In this document: one piece after another, positions 43,674-52,455 of the stretch
How the letters are laid out: the number at the start of each line of letters is the position of its first letter
Numbering within the stretch: the first letter of the stretch is position 1
Assembly: GCF_003952185.1 (NCBI RefSeq)
Contig: NZ_RXFS01000009.1
Span: 124,001 to 188,000 of the forward strand
Direction: 5' to 3'
DNA from: Variovorax sp. 679
GTDB taxonomy: Bacteria; Pseudomonadota; Gammaproteobacteria; Burkholderiales; Burkholderiaceae_C
DNA: 64,000 nucleotides
Program-made: the position numbers and the translations under genes
The notes under the pieces: model-generated
The model's database searches: none
Told to the model about the DNA's origin: nothing
What the model saw: the letters and a program-made list of their open reading frames with translations, nothing else

Positions 43674-44525
43674 TCAGCTCTTCACTGCTCCGGCGGTAAT
43701 CCCGCCGACCATGTAGCGCTTGAATGCGTAATAAATAGCCGCGGGCGGCAGCGCGTAGATCAGGCCGGTGGCCATCAGCAACTCCCACGGCGAATCGTCG
43801 GCCGAGAGGAAGTTGCCGAGCGCCACGGCCAGCGTCACGCTCTTGTCGTTCGACAGCAGCAGGAAGGCATAGAGGTACTCGTTCCAGGCCAGCAGCAGCG
43901 AATACGTGCCCACGGCCACCAGCGACGGCACCATCAGCGGCAGGTACACGAGGCGGAACAGCTGCAGCGGCGAAGCGCCATCCATGCGCGCGGCTTCGTC
44001 GAGCTCGTAGGGCAGCTTGTCGGAGGCCTGCTTGAGCACCCAGATGCAGTACGGCGAGGCGATGGTCACCATCGCGAGGATCAGCGCCCACTGGCTGTTG
44101 AGCAGGCCGTAGTTGCCCATGGTCTTGTACATGGGCACCGCGAGGAAGGCGGCCGGAATGAAGTACGTGAACAGCGCCATGTTCATCACCGTGCGCCCGC
44201 CGCGCACGCGCAGCCGGCTGATGGCGAACGCGGCGGTGGTCGCCACGAAGAGCGTGAGCACGCCCACCGAAACCGCGATCAGCAGCGAGTTCCACAACTG
44301 CAGCCAGAAGTGGTCGAGGTAGAAATGCTTCTGCTGGAACACGATGCGGAAGTTGTCCAGCGTCGCATTCTTGGGCCACAGGTGGCCCGAGGTCGCGGAG
44401 TCTTTCGACGAGATCGCGAACAGCACCATGTGATAGACCGGGATCAGCGTCCACAGCAGCACGGGAATGCCGATGAGCAGCAGCCGGGCCTCGGTCAGCA
44501 CGGCTCTTGGGGTCCAGCGCTTCAT
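43674..44525 (-). CDS. CUT1 sugar ABC permease (MalG type)
   Basis: A 283-residue permease with six helices. The EAA loop is DEAARMDGASPLQLFRLVYLP (about 189-209). AIYYAFKRYMVGGITAGAVKS is the characteristic MalG-type C-terminus. ATG 44525 overlaps the stop of the other permease (ATGA), indicating coupled translation. It forms the channel with the MalF-type subunit. Confidence 0.93.
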   Translation of the reverse strand: MKRWTPRAVLTEARLLLIGIPVLLWTLIPVYHMVLFAISSKDSATSGHLWPKNATLDNFRIVFQQKHFYLDHFWLQLWNSLLIAVSVGVLTLFVATTAAFAISRLRVRGGRTVMNMALFTYFIPAAFLAVPMYKTMGNYGLLNSQWALILAMVTIASPYCIWVLKQASDKLPYELDEAARMDGASPLQLFRLVYLPLMVPSLVAVGTYSLLLAWNEYLYAFLLLSNDKSVTLAVALGNFLSADDSPWELLMATGLIYALPPAAIYYAFKRYMVGGITAGAVKS

Positions 44526-45406
44526 TTCGAAAGCCTCTTCATCATGAAGTACACGAGCGGCAGCACAAGCGGCAAGGCCACCACGATGGACGCCATCGAC
44601 AGGTCGACCTGGTCGAGCCGCAGGTAGCGGATGCCCAGCGTGGCGAGCACGTGCGTCAGGTCGGCGGGGCCGCCACCGGTCAGCAGGTAGACGCTGTTGA
44701 AGTCGCCCAGCGTCCAGATCATCGAGAGGATGAGCGAGGTGATGTAGAGCGTCTTCAGTGCGGGCCAGCTCACGAAGCGGAACTTCTGCCACGACGAGGC
44801 GCCGTCGACCGAGGCCGCTTCGTATTGCTCGGTGGGAATGGCCAGCCGGCCCGCCACGAGGATGAGTGTCCAGAACGGCAGCGACTTCCAGATGTGCACG
44901 ATCATCGCGAAGGCGAGCGCCAGCGAGGGGTCGTTGAGCCAGTTGGGGCCGTCGGCGCCGGTCAGGCGGAAGATGGTGCTGTTGATCACGCCCCACTCCG
45001 GGTTCAGCATGAAACGGATCGACAGGATCGTTGGAATCGAGGGCATCGCCCATGGCAGGATGAAGATCGCCGAGACGATCTTGATCCACCATCGCGACGT
45101 CACGAAGAAACCCGAGAGCACCAGCGCCACGAGCATCTTGAGGTTGATCGCCACGACCAGGAAGATGGCCGTGTTGATCACCGAACGGAAGAAGATCGGG
45201 TCCTCGACCAGCTTCACGTAGCTTTGCGGATGGCGGGCCAGCCAGAGGCCATAGCCCACCGGGTACAGCACGAACACCACGAACACCAGCAGGTAGGGCA
45301 CGACCATGACCGCGCCCCAGAACTGCCAGCGCGCATGCCGCGCTCCGGGATTGACGACAGGCGCCGAAGTGCTCGGCGCGGCGGCGGTGGTGGCAGTGGC
45401 GCTCAT
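44522..45406 (-). CDS. CUT1 sugar ABC permease (MalF type)
   Basis: A 294-residue permease with about six helices after a 25-residue Ala/Thr-rich cytosolic leader. The EAA loop is EAASVDGASSWQKFRFVSWP (about 197-216). It lies 49 nt behind the binding-protein gene and overlaps the MalG-type gene. Unlike E. coli MalF it has no large periplasmic loop, as usual for CUT1 importers. Confidence 0.93.
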   Translation of the reverse strand: MSATATTAAAPSTSAPVVNPGARHARWQFWGAVMVVPYLLVFVVFVLYPVGYGLWLARHPQSYVKLVEDPIFFRSVINTAIFLVVAINLKMLVALVLSGFFVTSRWWIKIVSAIFILPWAMPSIPTILSIRFMLNPEWGVINSTIFRLTGADGPNWLNDPSLALAFAMIVHIWKSLPFWTLILVAGRLAIPTEQYEAASVDGASSWQKFRFVSWPALKTLYITSLILSMIWTLGDFNSVYLLTGGGPADLTHVLATLGIRYLRLDQVDLSMASIVVALPLVLPLVYFMMKRLSK

Positions 45407-45455
45407 GGCGTGCTGCTGCTGTTGACGGTGCCGACGGGGGTCGTGCCAGGGCGGC

Positions 45456-46838
45456 TTACTGCCCCGCCACCGTCTTGATGCGGGCGATCATCTCGTCCAC
45501 GGCCTTGTCCACCGGCACCTTGTCGGTCACGATGCGGCTCATGGCCTTGGCCCAGACGTTCTCGTTGTTCAGCACGGTGAACTTGTAGTTCTTCGTGAAT
45601 TCGAAGGTCACGGTGCCGGCGGCGTACTGGTTGTAGACCGAGAGGCGGTGCGGGTCGGCCTTCCAGAAGTCACGCTGCTGCGCGGTCTTGGTCACGGGGA
45701 ACCAGCGGCCCAGTGAGCCCTCGACGTACGGCGTGAGGTTCTCTTCCTGCAGCAGGAACGACACGAACTCCTTGGCGCGCGCCTTGTTCTTCGCGTCCTT
45801 GAACACCACGCCGGTCTTCACCGCCGTGCGATAGACCATCTTGGTGCCGTCGGGCTTGTTGGGGAAGCCGGCCGTGCGGATGCGCTCGGTGTAGTTCTTG
45901 CGCGCCTCTTCACGCTGCTCCGGCGTGAGCGAGGCGTTGCTCGAGTCGTCGAGCCACTTGGCCGCGATCGAGATGGTCGCGTTGTGCGTCATCACGGTCG
46001 TCTTGTTGTGGAAGGCGACGTTGTTGTCCGGGTCCTTCCAGCTGGTGGAAGAAGGCGGCGTGCAGCCCTTGACGTAAGGCGTGGTGTAGTCGGTCATGGC
46101 GCCGATCAGGCCGGTGCGCACCTTCGGGTCGTCGACCAGCAGCTTGCCGTTGTCGTCTACCAGCTTGACGTTGTAGGCGTCCATGAAGGTCAGGAACGAA
46201 TAGAACGCGTCGCTCGAATCCACGCCCATCGGCATGCCGATGCCGAAGGTGCGCTTGCCGCTTTCCTTGCGGCTGGCGGGCTGCACCTTGTCGCACCAGA
46301 ACGACCAGTAGTCCTTCCAGACAGTGGGAATGTCGGACTCCTTGAACCCGGCCTCGGCCAGCATGTCGCGCCAGTACTCGATGTGCATCGTCTGCTGCTT
46401 GATCGGGAAGGCGTAGTACGCCTTGTTCTTGGTCTGGTCGTTGTAGAGGTAGGTGGTCTCGAGCGTGTTGGGCGCGAAGCGGTCCTTCATGGGCGTGAGC
46501 ACGCTGCTGATGTCCTCGAGCTTGCCGTCGAAGGCCCACTTGCCGGTGACCTGGAAGTCGTACACGTCGGCATACGCCACGTCGGGCGGGCTGCCCGAGT
46601 CGAGCGCGGACACGGTCTTGGGAATCATGTCCTGGATGGGGTACTGCGACAGCTCGATCTTCACGTTCTTGTTCTTCTCCTCGAACTTCTTGATGGCGGC
46701 GAACAGTGCGTCGTCCTCCGCCTTGTAGAAGCCCTTGACCCACCAGACGGTGAGTTTTTCCTGCGCGGCTGCGTGGCCTGCCGACAGCAGGCCCATCGCG
46801 ACCAGCGTCGGCGCGATCAGCGACTTGACGAGTTTCAT
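45456..46838 (-). CDS. CUT1 sugar ABC binding protein
   Basis: A 460-residue periplasmic binding protein with signal peptide 1-25 (ending GHAAAQ). LTVWWVKGFYKAEDDAL and YADVYDFQVTGKWAFDGKLEDIS are family-1 solute-binding features; tryptophans and tyrosines in the cleft (FWCDK, SSTSWKDPD) suit carbohydrate stacking. GGAGA precedes ATG 46838. It is first in its operon, 95 nt from the GntR gene. Its sugar may feed the galactonate genes beyond GntR. Confidence 0.92.
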   Translation of the reverse strand: MKLVKSLIAPTLVAMGLLSAGHAAAQEKLTVWWVKGFYKAEDDALFAAIKKFEEKNKNVKIELSQYPIQDMIPKTVSALDSGSPPDVAYADVYDFQVTGKWAFDGKLEDISSVLTPMKDRFAPNTLETTYLYNDQTKNKAYYAFPIKQQTMHIEYWRDMLAEAGFKESDIPTVWKDYWSFWCDKVQPASRKESGKRTFGIGMPMGVDSSDAFYSFLTFMDAYNVKLVDDNGKLLVDDPKVRTGLIGAMTDYTTPYVKGCTPPSSTSWKDPDNNVAFHNKTTVMTHNATISIAAKWLDDSSNASLTPEQREEARKNYTERIRTAGFPNKPDGTKMVYRTAVKTGVVFKDAKNKARAKEFVSFLLQEENLTPYVEGSLGRWFPVTKTAQQRDFWKADPHRLSVYNQYAAGTVTFEFTKNYKFTVLNNENVWAKAMSRIVTDKVPVDKAVDEMIARIKTVAGQ

Positions 46839-46933
46839 GGACTTTGTCTCCTTCTCTTCTGGTGGAATCTGCTCGGCGCGCGAGCGTGGGGTGAAAGAAC
46901 CGGACGTGAACCGCGGGCGCGACCGCGGTACGG

Positions 46934-47677
46934 CTAGCTGGCCCTGAGCCTGGGTGGCGGCCTGCTCAGGCGCGGCAGGCGGCGGCGCGAGCCCAGCACA
47001 TCCTCGATGTCCTGGCGGGCACCGTCGATGAGCCGGAGGATCGCGCGCTCCGCAACGTCGGGGTCGTGCGCGATCACCGCGTCGAGCACCGCGCGATGCA
47101 GAGGCAGCGAGAGCGTGGGGCCGTCGGGCTTGGTGGTCGATATCTCGAAGCTGGTGCGCAGCAATGCGTTGAGCACCTTGCTCATCTGCGCAATCATCCT
47201 GTTGCGCGCGGCGGCCAGCAGGCCGTTGTGAAAGCGCAGGTCGAAGGTGACGTAGTCGCCACCGTTCTCCACTGCTTCCTTCATGCCCGCATAGGCACGC
47301 TCGATCTCGTCGAGGTCTTCGGCGGTGGCCCTCTCCGCGGCCAGCCGCACCGCCGCCGGCTCCACCGCGCGGCGCAGGTCCTGCAGGTCGCGCAGGAACT
47401 CGGGCGTGAGGCCGGCGCGCGCCTGCCAGGTGATGACGTCGGGGTCGAACCAGTTCCACTTGTCCTTGGGCAGCACGCGCGTGCCGACCTTCGGGCCCGT
47501 CACGATCAGCCCCTTGGCCGCAAGCGACTTGATGGCCTCGCGAACCACGGTGCGGCTCACGCCGAGCTCCTCGCCGAGCACGGGCTCGGAAGGGATCGAC
47601 GCACCGATCGCATAGCGGCCCGACACCACGGCTTCACCGAGGAGTTCGAGCGTGCGACCGTGGATGTTCTTGATCAT
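46934..47677 (-). CDS. GntR-family (FadR subfamily) regulator, DgoR-like
   Basis: A 247-residue FCD-type GntR regulator. HTH: ASIPSEPVLGEELGVSRTVVREAI (split about 25-48) and GLIVTGPKVGTRV wing. The ligand domain has metal-binding positions (FDLRFHNGLLAAARN; PLHRAVLDAVIAHD). It sits between the ABC operon and the divergent dehydratase-dgoK-dgoA genes, as expected for a repressor answering to a sugar acid. The basic tail (SRRRLPRLSRPPPRLRAS) is unusual. Start ATG 47677. Confidence 0.9.
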   Translation of the reverse strand: MIKNIHGRTLELLGEAVVSGRYAIGASIPSEPVLGEELGVSRTVVREAIKSLAAKGLIVTGPKVGTRVLPKDKWNWFDPDVITWQARAGLTPEFLRDLQDLRRAVEPAAVRLAAERATAEDLDEIERAYAGMKEAVENGGDYVTFDLRFHNGLLAAARNRMIAQMSKVLNALLRTSFEISTTKPDGPTLSLPLHRAVLDAVIAHDPDVAERAILRLIDGARQDIEDVLGSRRRLPRLSRPPPRLRAS

Positions 47678-47743
47678 GTGCGATGTGAAATCTGGTATCC
47701 CGCCGCTCGAAAACACTAAGGCTCCGGCGTGTTGTTCGCGCTT

Positions 47744-47753
47744 ATCATATGAT
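47744..47753. promoter_or_regulatory. ATCATATGAT palindrome, probable GntR operator
   Basis: A perfect 10-bp palindrome in an AT-richer patch between the divergent GntR and dehydratase genes, 73 nt before the dehydratase ATG. FadR-subfamily repressors of sugar-acid genes often use AT-centred palindromes of this type. Binding is inferred from position only. Confidence 0.55.
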
Positions 47754-47825
47754 GATTGAAACGCTCTATCGGCAGGACAAACCCTGACGATCCGGCGCAG
47801 GTTTCGACAACAAAGAGAGACATCC

Positions 47826-49562
47826 ATGAGCACCGCCCCCAGGAAGAAACCCGAAGAACTTCGCAGCCAGCAATGGTTCGGCCGCAATGATCGCGACGGC
47901 TTCATCTACCGCAGCTGGATGAAGGGCAAGGGTGTCCCGCACGACCAGTTCGACGGTCGCCCGGTCATCGGCATCTGCAACACCTTCAGCGAACTCACGC
48001 CCTGCAACTCGCACTTCCGCACGCTCGCGGAGCAGGTGAAGATCGGCGTGTACGAAGCGGGCGGCTTCCCGCTCGAGTTCCCGGTGATGTCGCTCGGCGA
48101 GACGCTGCTGCGCCCCACCGCCATGCTGTATCGCAACCTCGCGAGCATGGACGTGGAAGAAAGCATCCGCGGCAATCCGCTCGATGGCGTCGTGCTGCTC
48201 ATGGGCTGCGACAAGACCACGCCCGCGCTGATGATGGGCGCGGCCAGCGTCGACCTGCCGACCATCGGCGTGTCGGGCGGCCCGATGCTTTCGGGCAAGT
48301 GGCGCGGGCAGGAGTTGGGCTCGGGCACCGGCGTGTGGCAGATGAGCGAGCAGGTGCGCGCCGGCACGCTCAAGCTGCAGGAGTTCTTCGAGGCCGAGAG
48401 CTGCATGCACCGCAGCCACGGCCACTGCATGACGATGGGCACCGCGAGCACCATGGCCAGCATGGTCGAGTCGCTGGGCATCGGCCTGCCGGGCAATGCG
48501 GCCTACCCCGCCGTGGACGGCCGTCGCAACGTGCTTGCGCGGCAGGCGGGCCGGCGCATCGTCGGCATGGTTCATGAAGACATGAACATGTCGAAGATCC
48601 TCACGCGCCAGGCCATCGAGAACGCGATCAAGGTCAACGCGGCCATCGGCGGCTCGACCAACTTCGTGATCCACCTGCTGGCCATCGCGGGGCGCATGGG
48701 CGTCGAACTCACGCTGGAAGACTTCGACCGTCTCGCCTCCGATCTGCCTTGCCTGGTGAACCTGCAGCCCTCTGGCCAGTTCCTGATGGAGGACTTCTGC
48801 TACGCGGGCGGCCTGCCGGTGGTCATCAAGGAAATCGCCGACCACCTGCACAAGGACATCCTCACCGTCACCGGCCAGAGCGTGTGGGAGAACGTGAAGG
48901 ACGCCGAGAACTACAACCCCCAGGTCATCCGCACCCAGGCCGAGCCCTTCAAGGACAAGGCCGGCATCTGCGTGCTGCGCGGCAACCTCGCGCCCAACGG
49001 CGCCATCATCAAGCCCAGCGCGGCCACGCCCGAGCTGCTGGTGCACAAGGGCCGCGCGGTGGTGTTCGAAAGCGCGGACGACCTGCACAGGCGCATCGAC
49101 GACGAGAACCTCGACATCGACGAGAACTGCGTCATGGTGCTCAAGAACTGCGGCCCCAAGGGCTACCCCGGCATGGCCGAGGCCGGCAACATGCCGTTGC
49201 CGCCGAAGGTGCTGCGCAAGGGCATCACCGACATGGTCCGCATCAGCGACGCACGCATGAGCGGCACGGCCTACGGCACCGTCGTGCTGCACACCGCGCC
49301 CGAGGCCGCTGCAGGCGGCCCGCTGGCGCTGGTGCAGGACGGCGACATCGTCGAGCTCGACGTGCCGAACCGCAAGCTGCACCTGCATGTGAGCGACGAG
49401 GAACTGGCGAAGCGCCGCGAGAAATGGGTCGCGCCCAAGGCGCCGCTCGAATCCGGTTACTGGAAGTTGTATGTCGACACAGTGCTGCAGGCCGACCAGG
49501 GAGCCGACCTGGCCTTCCTGCGCGGCCGCCGCGGGGCCTTCGTGCCGCGCGACAATCACTAG
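47826..49562 (+). CDS. IlvD/Edd-family sugar-acid dehydratase, probably galactonate (or arabinonate-like)
   Basis: A 578-residue Fe-S dehydratase. The three [2Fe-2S]-type cysteines are Cys60 (SELTPCN), Cys128 (MGCDKTTPA) and Cys201 (HGHCMTMG), the spacing of pentonate/hexonate dehydratases such as Rhizobium L-arabinonate dehydratase. It removes water from an aldonate to give a 2-keto-3-deoxy acid. The kinase and aldolase that follow act on 2-keto-3-deoxygalactonate, so D-galactonate is the likely substrate here, replacing the enolase-type DgoD. First gene of the operon. Confidence 0.9.
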   Translation: MSTAPRKKPEELRSQQWFGRNDRDGFIYRSWMKGKGVPHDQFDGRPVIGICNTFSELTPCNSHFRTLAEQVKIGVYEAGGFPLEFPVMSLGETLLRPTAMLYRNLASMDVEESIRGNPLDGVVLLMGCDKTTPALMMGAASVDLPTIGVSGGPMLSGKWRGQELGSGTGVWQMSEQVRAGTLKLQEFFEAESCMHRSHGHCMTMGTASTMASMVESLGIGLPGNAAYPAVDGRRNVLARQAGRRIVGMVHEDMNMSKILTRQAIENAIKVNAAIGGSTNFVIHLLAIAGRMGVELTLEDFDRLASDLPCLVNLQPSGQFLMEDFCYAGGLPVVIKEIADHLHKDILTVTGQSVWENVKDAENYNPQVIRTQAEPFKDKAGICVLRGNLAPNGAIIKPSAATPELLVHKGRAVVFESADDLHRRIDDENLDIDENCVMVLKNCGPKGYPGMAEAGNMPLPPKVLRKGITDMVRISDARMSGTAYGTVVLHTAPEAAAGGPLALVQDGDIVELDVPNRKLHLHVSDEELAKRREKWVAPKAPLESGYWKLYVDTVLQADQGADLAFLRGRRGAFVPRDNH

Positions 49563-50471
49563 ATGACAAGACTGGTAGCAATCGACTGGGGCACGAGTTC
49601 ACTGCGCGGTGCGCTGCTGGATGCCGGCGGCAAGGTGCTGGAAGAGCGCAGCGAGGCGCGCGGCATTCTCACCGTGCCCGAAGGCGGTTTTCCCGCCGTC
49701 TTCGAAACGCTGTTCGGCGACTGGATGCGCCTCGAAGGCGCGCGCTGCCTGATCTCCGGCATGGCCGGCAGCAAGCAGGGCTGGGTCGAAGCGCCCTACT
49801 GCGCTTGCCCCGCGGGCCGCGTGGAAGTGGGCCGCAGGATCATCGACATCGACGCCGTTCCGGGTGCGCGCATCGCGATCGTGCCGGGCCTGAGCGACGA
49901 GCACGCCGGCGTGCCCGACGTGATGCGTGGCGAGGAAGTGCAGATCTTCGGCGCGATGGAGCTCACCGGCCTCAGCGAGGGCCTCTTCGTGCTGCCCGGC
50001 ACGCACAACAAGTGGGCCACGGTGAAGAAGGGCCGCGTCGCGGGTTTCCGCACCTACATGACGGGCGAGTTCTACGCGCTGCTGAGCCAGCACTCGATCC
50101 TGGCCCGAACGCTCGACGCATCGGCGCCGCTCGACGAAGCGGCCTTCCTCGAAGGCGTGACCCGCTCCGAGAACGGACACGGTCTGCTGCACAACGCCTT
50201 CGGCACACGCACGCTGGCGCTGTTCGAGCGCATGCCGAAGGAGGAGCTGTCGAGCTATCTCTCGGGCCTGCTGATCGGCGAGGAGCTGCGTACGCAGGCG
50301 CTGCAGGCGTCTGGAGAGGTGATCCTGATCGGCTCGTCCAACCTCACCGAGCGCTACACGCTGGCCCTGCGCGCCACCGGCGTCGCCACGCGCACGCTCG
50401 GGGCCGAAGCCACCTGGGCCGGGCTGCATGCGCTGTCCGGCTTTCTCGATTCCGACAGGACTCCCGCATGA
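49563..50471 (+). CDS. dgoK: 2-dehydro-3-deoxygalactonokinase
   Basis: A 302-residue DgoK, which phosphorylates 2-keto-3-deoxygalactonate at C6. AIDWGTSSLRGALLDAGG is the phosphate-1 motif; GMAGSKQGW and LPGTHNKWA are DgoK-specific blocks. Its ATG directly follows the dehydratase stop, and its own stop overlaps the aldolase start (ATGA), so the three genes are tightly coupled. Confidence 0.93.
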   Translation: MTRLVAIDWGTSSLRGALLDAGGKVLEERSEARGILTVPEGGFPAVFETLFGDWMRLEGARCLISGMAGSKQGWVEAPYCACPAGRVEVGRRIIDIDAVPGARIAIVPGLSDEHAGVPDVMRGEEVQIFGAMELTGLSEGLFVLPGTHNKWATVKKGRVAGFRTYMTGEFYALLSQHSILARTLDASAPLDEAAFLEGVTRSENGHGLLHNAFGTRTLALFERMPKEELSSYLSGLLIGEELRTQALQASGEVILIGSSNLTERYTLALRATGVATRTLGAEATWAGLHALSGFLDSDRTPA

Positions 50472-51115
50472 CCGCCCCCACTCCCCTCGACAAATTCAAC
50501 GCCGCGATGCGCGAGCTGCCCCTGGTGGCGATCCTGCGCGGCCTCACGCCCGCCGAAGCGGCCGACGTCGGCGACGCCATCGTCGAGCCCGGCTTCCGGC
50601 TGCTCGAAGTGCCGCTCAACTCGCCGCAGCCGCTCGAAAGCATCGCGCTGATGCGCAAGCGCTTTCCACAGGCGCTGGTCGGCGCCGGCACGGTGCTCGG
50701 CGCGCAGCAGGTGCGCGACGTGCATGCAGCGGGCGGCGAACTGATCGTCTCGCCGAACTTCAATGCCGAGGTCATCGCCGAGGCCGCGCGCCTGGGCATG
50801 GTCTGCCTGCCGGGCGTGATGACGCCGACAGAGGCCTTCGGCGCGCTCGCGGCAGGCGCCACCGGGCTCAAGCTGTTTCCGGCCGAGCTGGCCTCGCCAG
50901 CCGTGGTGAAGGCGCTGCTGGCCGTGCTGCCGTCCGGCACACCGGTGATGCCCGTGGGCGGCATCGCCCCCACCAACATGGCCGAATGGCACGCCGCAGG
51001 GGCTGCCGGCTTCGGCATCGGCTCCTCGCTCTACAAGCCCGGCAAGCAGGCCGCGGCGGTGCGCGAAGACGCGAAGAAGTTCATCGTGGCGTGGAAGAGC
51101 CTGCCCCTCGCCTGA
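50468..51115 (+). CDS. dgoA: 2-dehydro-3-deoxy-6-phosphogalactonate aldolase
   Basis: A 215-residue class I aldolase of the KDPG/KDPGal type. It cleaves KDPGal to pyruvate and glyceraldehyde-3-phosphate. LVAILRGL (catalytic Glu replaced as in DgoA), GAGTVL, SPNFN, LPGVMTPTEA and the Schiff-base lysine in GLKLFPAE are visible. It ends the core De Ley-Doudoroff set begun by the dehydratase. Confidence 0.92.
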   Translation: MTAPTPLDKFNAAMRELPLVAILRGLTPAEAADVGDAIVEPGFRLLEVPLNSPQPLESIALMRKRFPQALVGAGTVLGAQQVRDVHAAGGELIVSPNFNAEVIAEAARLGMVCLPGVMTPTEAFGALAAGATGLKLFPAELASPAVVKALLAVLPSGTPVMPVGGIAPTNMAEWHAAGAAGFGIGSSLYKPGKQAAAVREDAKKFIVAWKSLPLA

Positions 51116-51166
51116 TTCGTGAGCCACATTTTTTTCCTGCAACAAGAAAAAAGGAGCCCCACTGAG

Positions 51167-51904
51167 ATGTCCGCCGACGCCACCTACGCCAGCCCCGCCG
51201 TGCGCAAGCTGCGCGAAGACCTAGCCCTGGCCCTGCGCGCCGCCGCCCACCACGGGCTGTCCGAAGGCGTCTGCAACCACTTCAGCGTGATGCTGCCGGG
51301 CGCACAAGACCGCTACCTCATCAACCCGCGCGGGCTGCACTGGAGCGAGATCGGCCCCGAAGACATCGTGCTGATCGACGTGCACGGCGAGGTGCTGGCG
51401 GGCCGACACCGCGTGGAGCCCACCGCCCTCTTCATCCATGGCGCGGTGCACCGCCTCACGGGCCACGCGGTGGTGCTGCACTGCCACATGCCCTACGCCA
51501 CTGCGCTCACGATCACGGTCGACCGCGCGCTCGACCCGACCGCGAGCCAGAACGCGATGCGCTACATGAACCGCATCGCCATCGACGCCGAGTACAACGG
51601 CCTTGCGCTCGACGACGCCGAGGGCGAGCGCATCGCCCGTGCCATGGCGGGCAAGGACGTGGCTTTTCTCGCAAACCACGGCGTGATCGTGGCCGGCGGC
51701 ACCATCGCCCATGCCTACGACGACCTCTACTACCTGGAGCGCGCCTGCCTGCACCAGGTGATCGCGCAATCGACCGGCCGGCCGCTGGTGCCGGTCAACC
51801 CGAAGCTGGCGGCCCACGTGGCGGCGCAGATCCAGGGCGAACGCGAGCAATCCGACCTGTTCTTCGAGGCCCTGCGCCGCATGCTGCCCGCGCCGCGCGG
51901 CTGA
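51167..51904 (+). CDS. Class II aldolase/adducin-family protein
   Basis: A 245-residue Zn-dependent aldolase-fold protein. Zn ligands are in LHCHMPYATAL and FLANHGVIV; GLSEGVCNHFSVMLPG is the phosphate/substrate-loop region. AAGGAG precedes ATG 51167. It follows dgoA by 51 nt and may belong to the same operon, but its substrate (a sugar phosphate or a hydroxy acid) is unclear; the galactonate route does not need it. Confidence 0.88.
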   Translation: MSADATYASPAVRKLREDLALALRAAAHHGLSEGVCNHFSVMLPGAQDRYLINPRGLHWSEIGPEDIVLIDVHGEVLAGRHRVEPTALFIHGAVHRLTGHAVVLHCHMPYATALTITVDRALDPTASQNAMRYMNRIAIDAEYNGLALDDAEGERIARAMAGKDVAFLANHGVIVAGGTIAHAYDDLYYLERACLHQVIAQSTGRPLVPVNPKLAAHVAAQIQGEREQSDLFFEALRRMLPAPRG

Positions 51905-52107
51905 CCGACCGGACTTCCGGCCGATACGGCCAACGGCCTATCCGCGGACGTGTTCCGCGCTGCAAAGTCCATTCACAATTGTGTCTCGCCTGTGCGGGGC
52001 GCTGCGCGCACCGGCTTACAGCTCTTCATCCGAATTCGCTCCAGCCTTACACCAACTTCACAAAGGGCCGCGAGGATGAGGCTTCCAACTCATAACCGGG
52101 GGATCAC

Positions 52108-52419
52108 GTGAAACAGCTTACTTTTGCATTCGGCGCCGCGGCCTTGATGTCGCTGGCCATGCTGGGCACGCCGGCCCAGGCCCACGAGGGCGGAAACTTC
52201 ATCCAGGCGCAGGTGTACGTCGTGCCCGCGCCGCCGCCTCCGCGCCGCTACTACGCACCGCCGCCTCCGCCGCGCCACTACTACGGCCCCGGCTACCGCC
52301 GCGACCACTACTACGACCGCCGCTGGGACGATCGCCGCCGCTATGGCCGACGCGACAACGACGGCGATGGCGTGCCGAACCGCTACGACCGCCGGCCCAA
52401 CAACCCCTACCGCTATTGA
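52108..52419 (+). CDS. Small exported Tyr/Arg/Pro-rich protein with a calcium-type DNDGDG motif
   Basis: A 103-residue protein starting with GTG 52108 behind GGGGGA. Signal peptide 1-25 (ending AQAHEG). The mature part is low-complexity (VPAPPPPRRYYAPPPPPRHYY), then ends with DNDGDGVPNRYDRRPNNP, which matches the thrombospondin type-3 calcium-binding pattern. Probably a basic cell-envelope or extracellular protein; function unknown. The 203 nt upstream (51905-52107) hold no supported gene. Confidence 0.8.
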   Translation: MKQLTFAFGAAALMSLAMLGTPAQAHEGGNFIQAQVYVVPAPPPPRRYYAPPPPPRHYYGPGYRRDHYYDRRWDDRRRYGRRDNDGDGVPNRYDRRPNNPYRY

Positions 52420-52428
52420 TGACGAAGA

Positions 52429-52452
52429 CCCGGGCCGCGCGCCCGGGTTTTT
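52429..52452. terminator. Intrinsic terminator, possibly shared by convergent genes
   Basis: CCCGGGC (52429-52435) and GCCCGGG (52441-52447) form a 7-bp stem with a 5-nt loop and a following TTTTT. It lies between the small exported protein and the 3' end of the MATE gene. Confidence 0.85.
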
Positions 52453-52455
52453 CGT

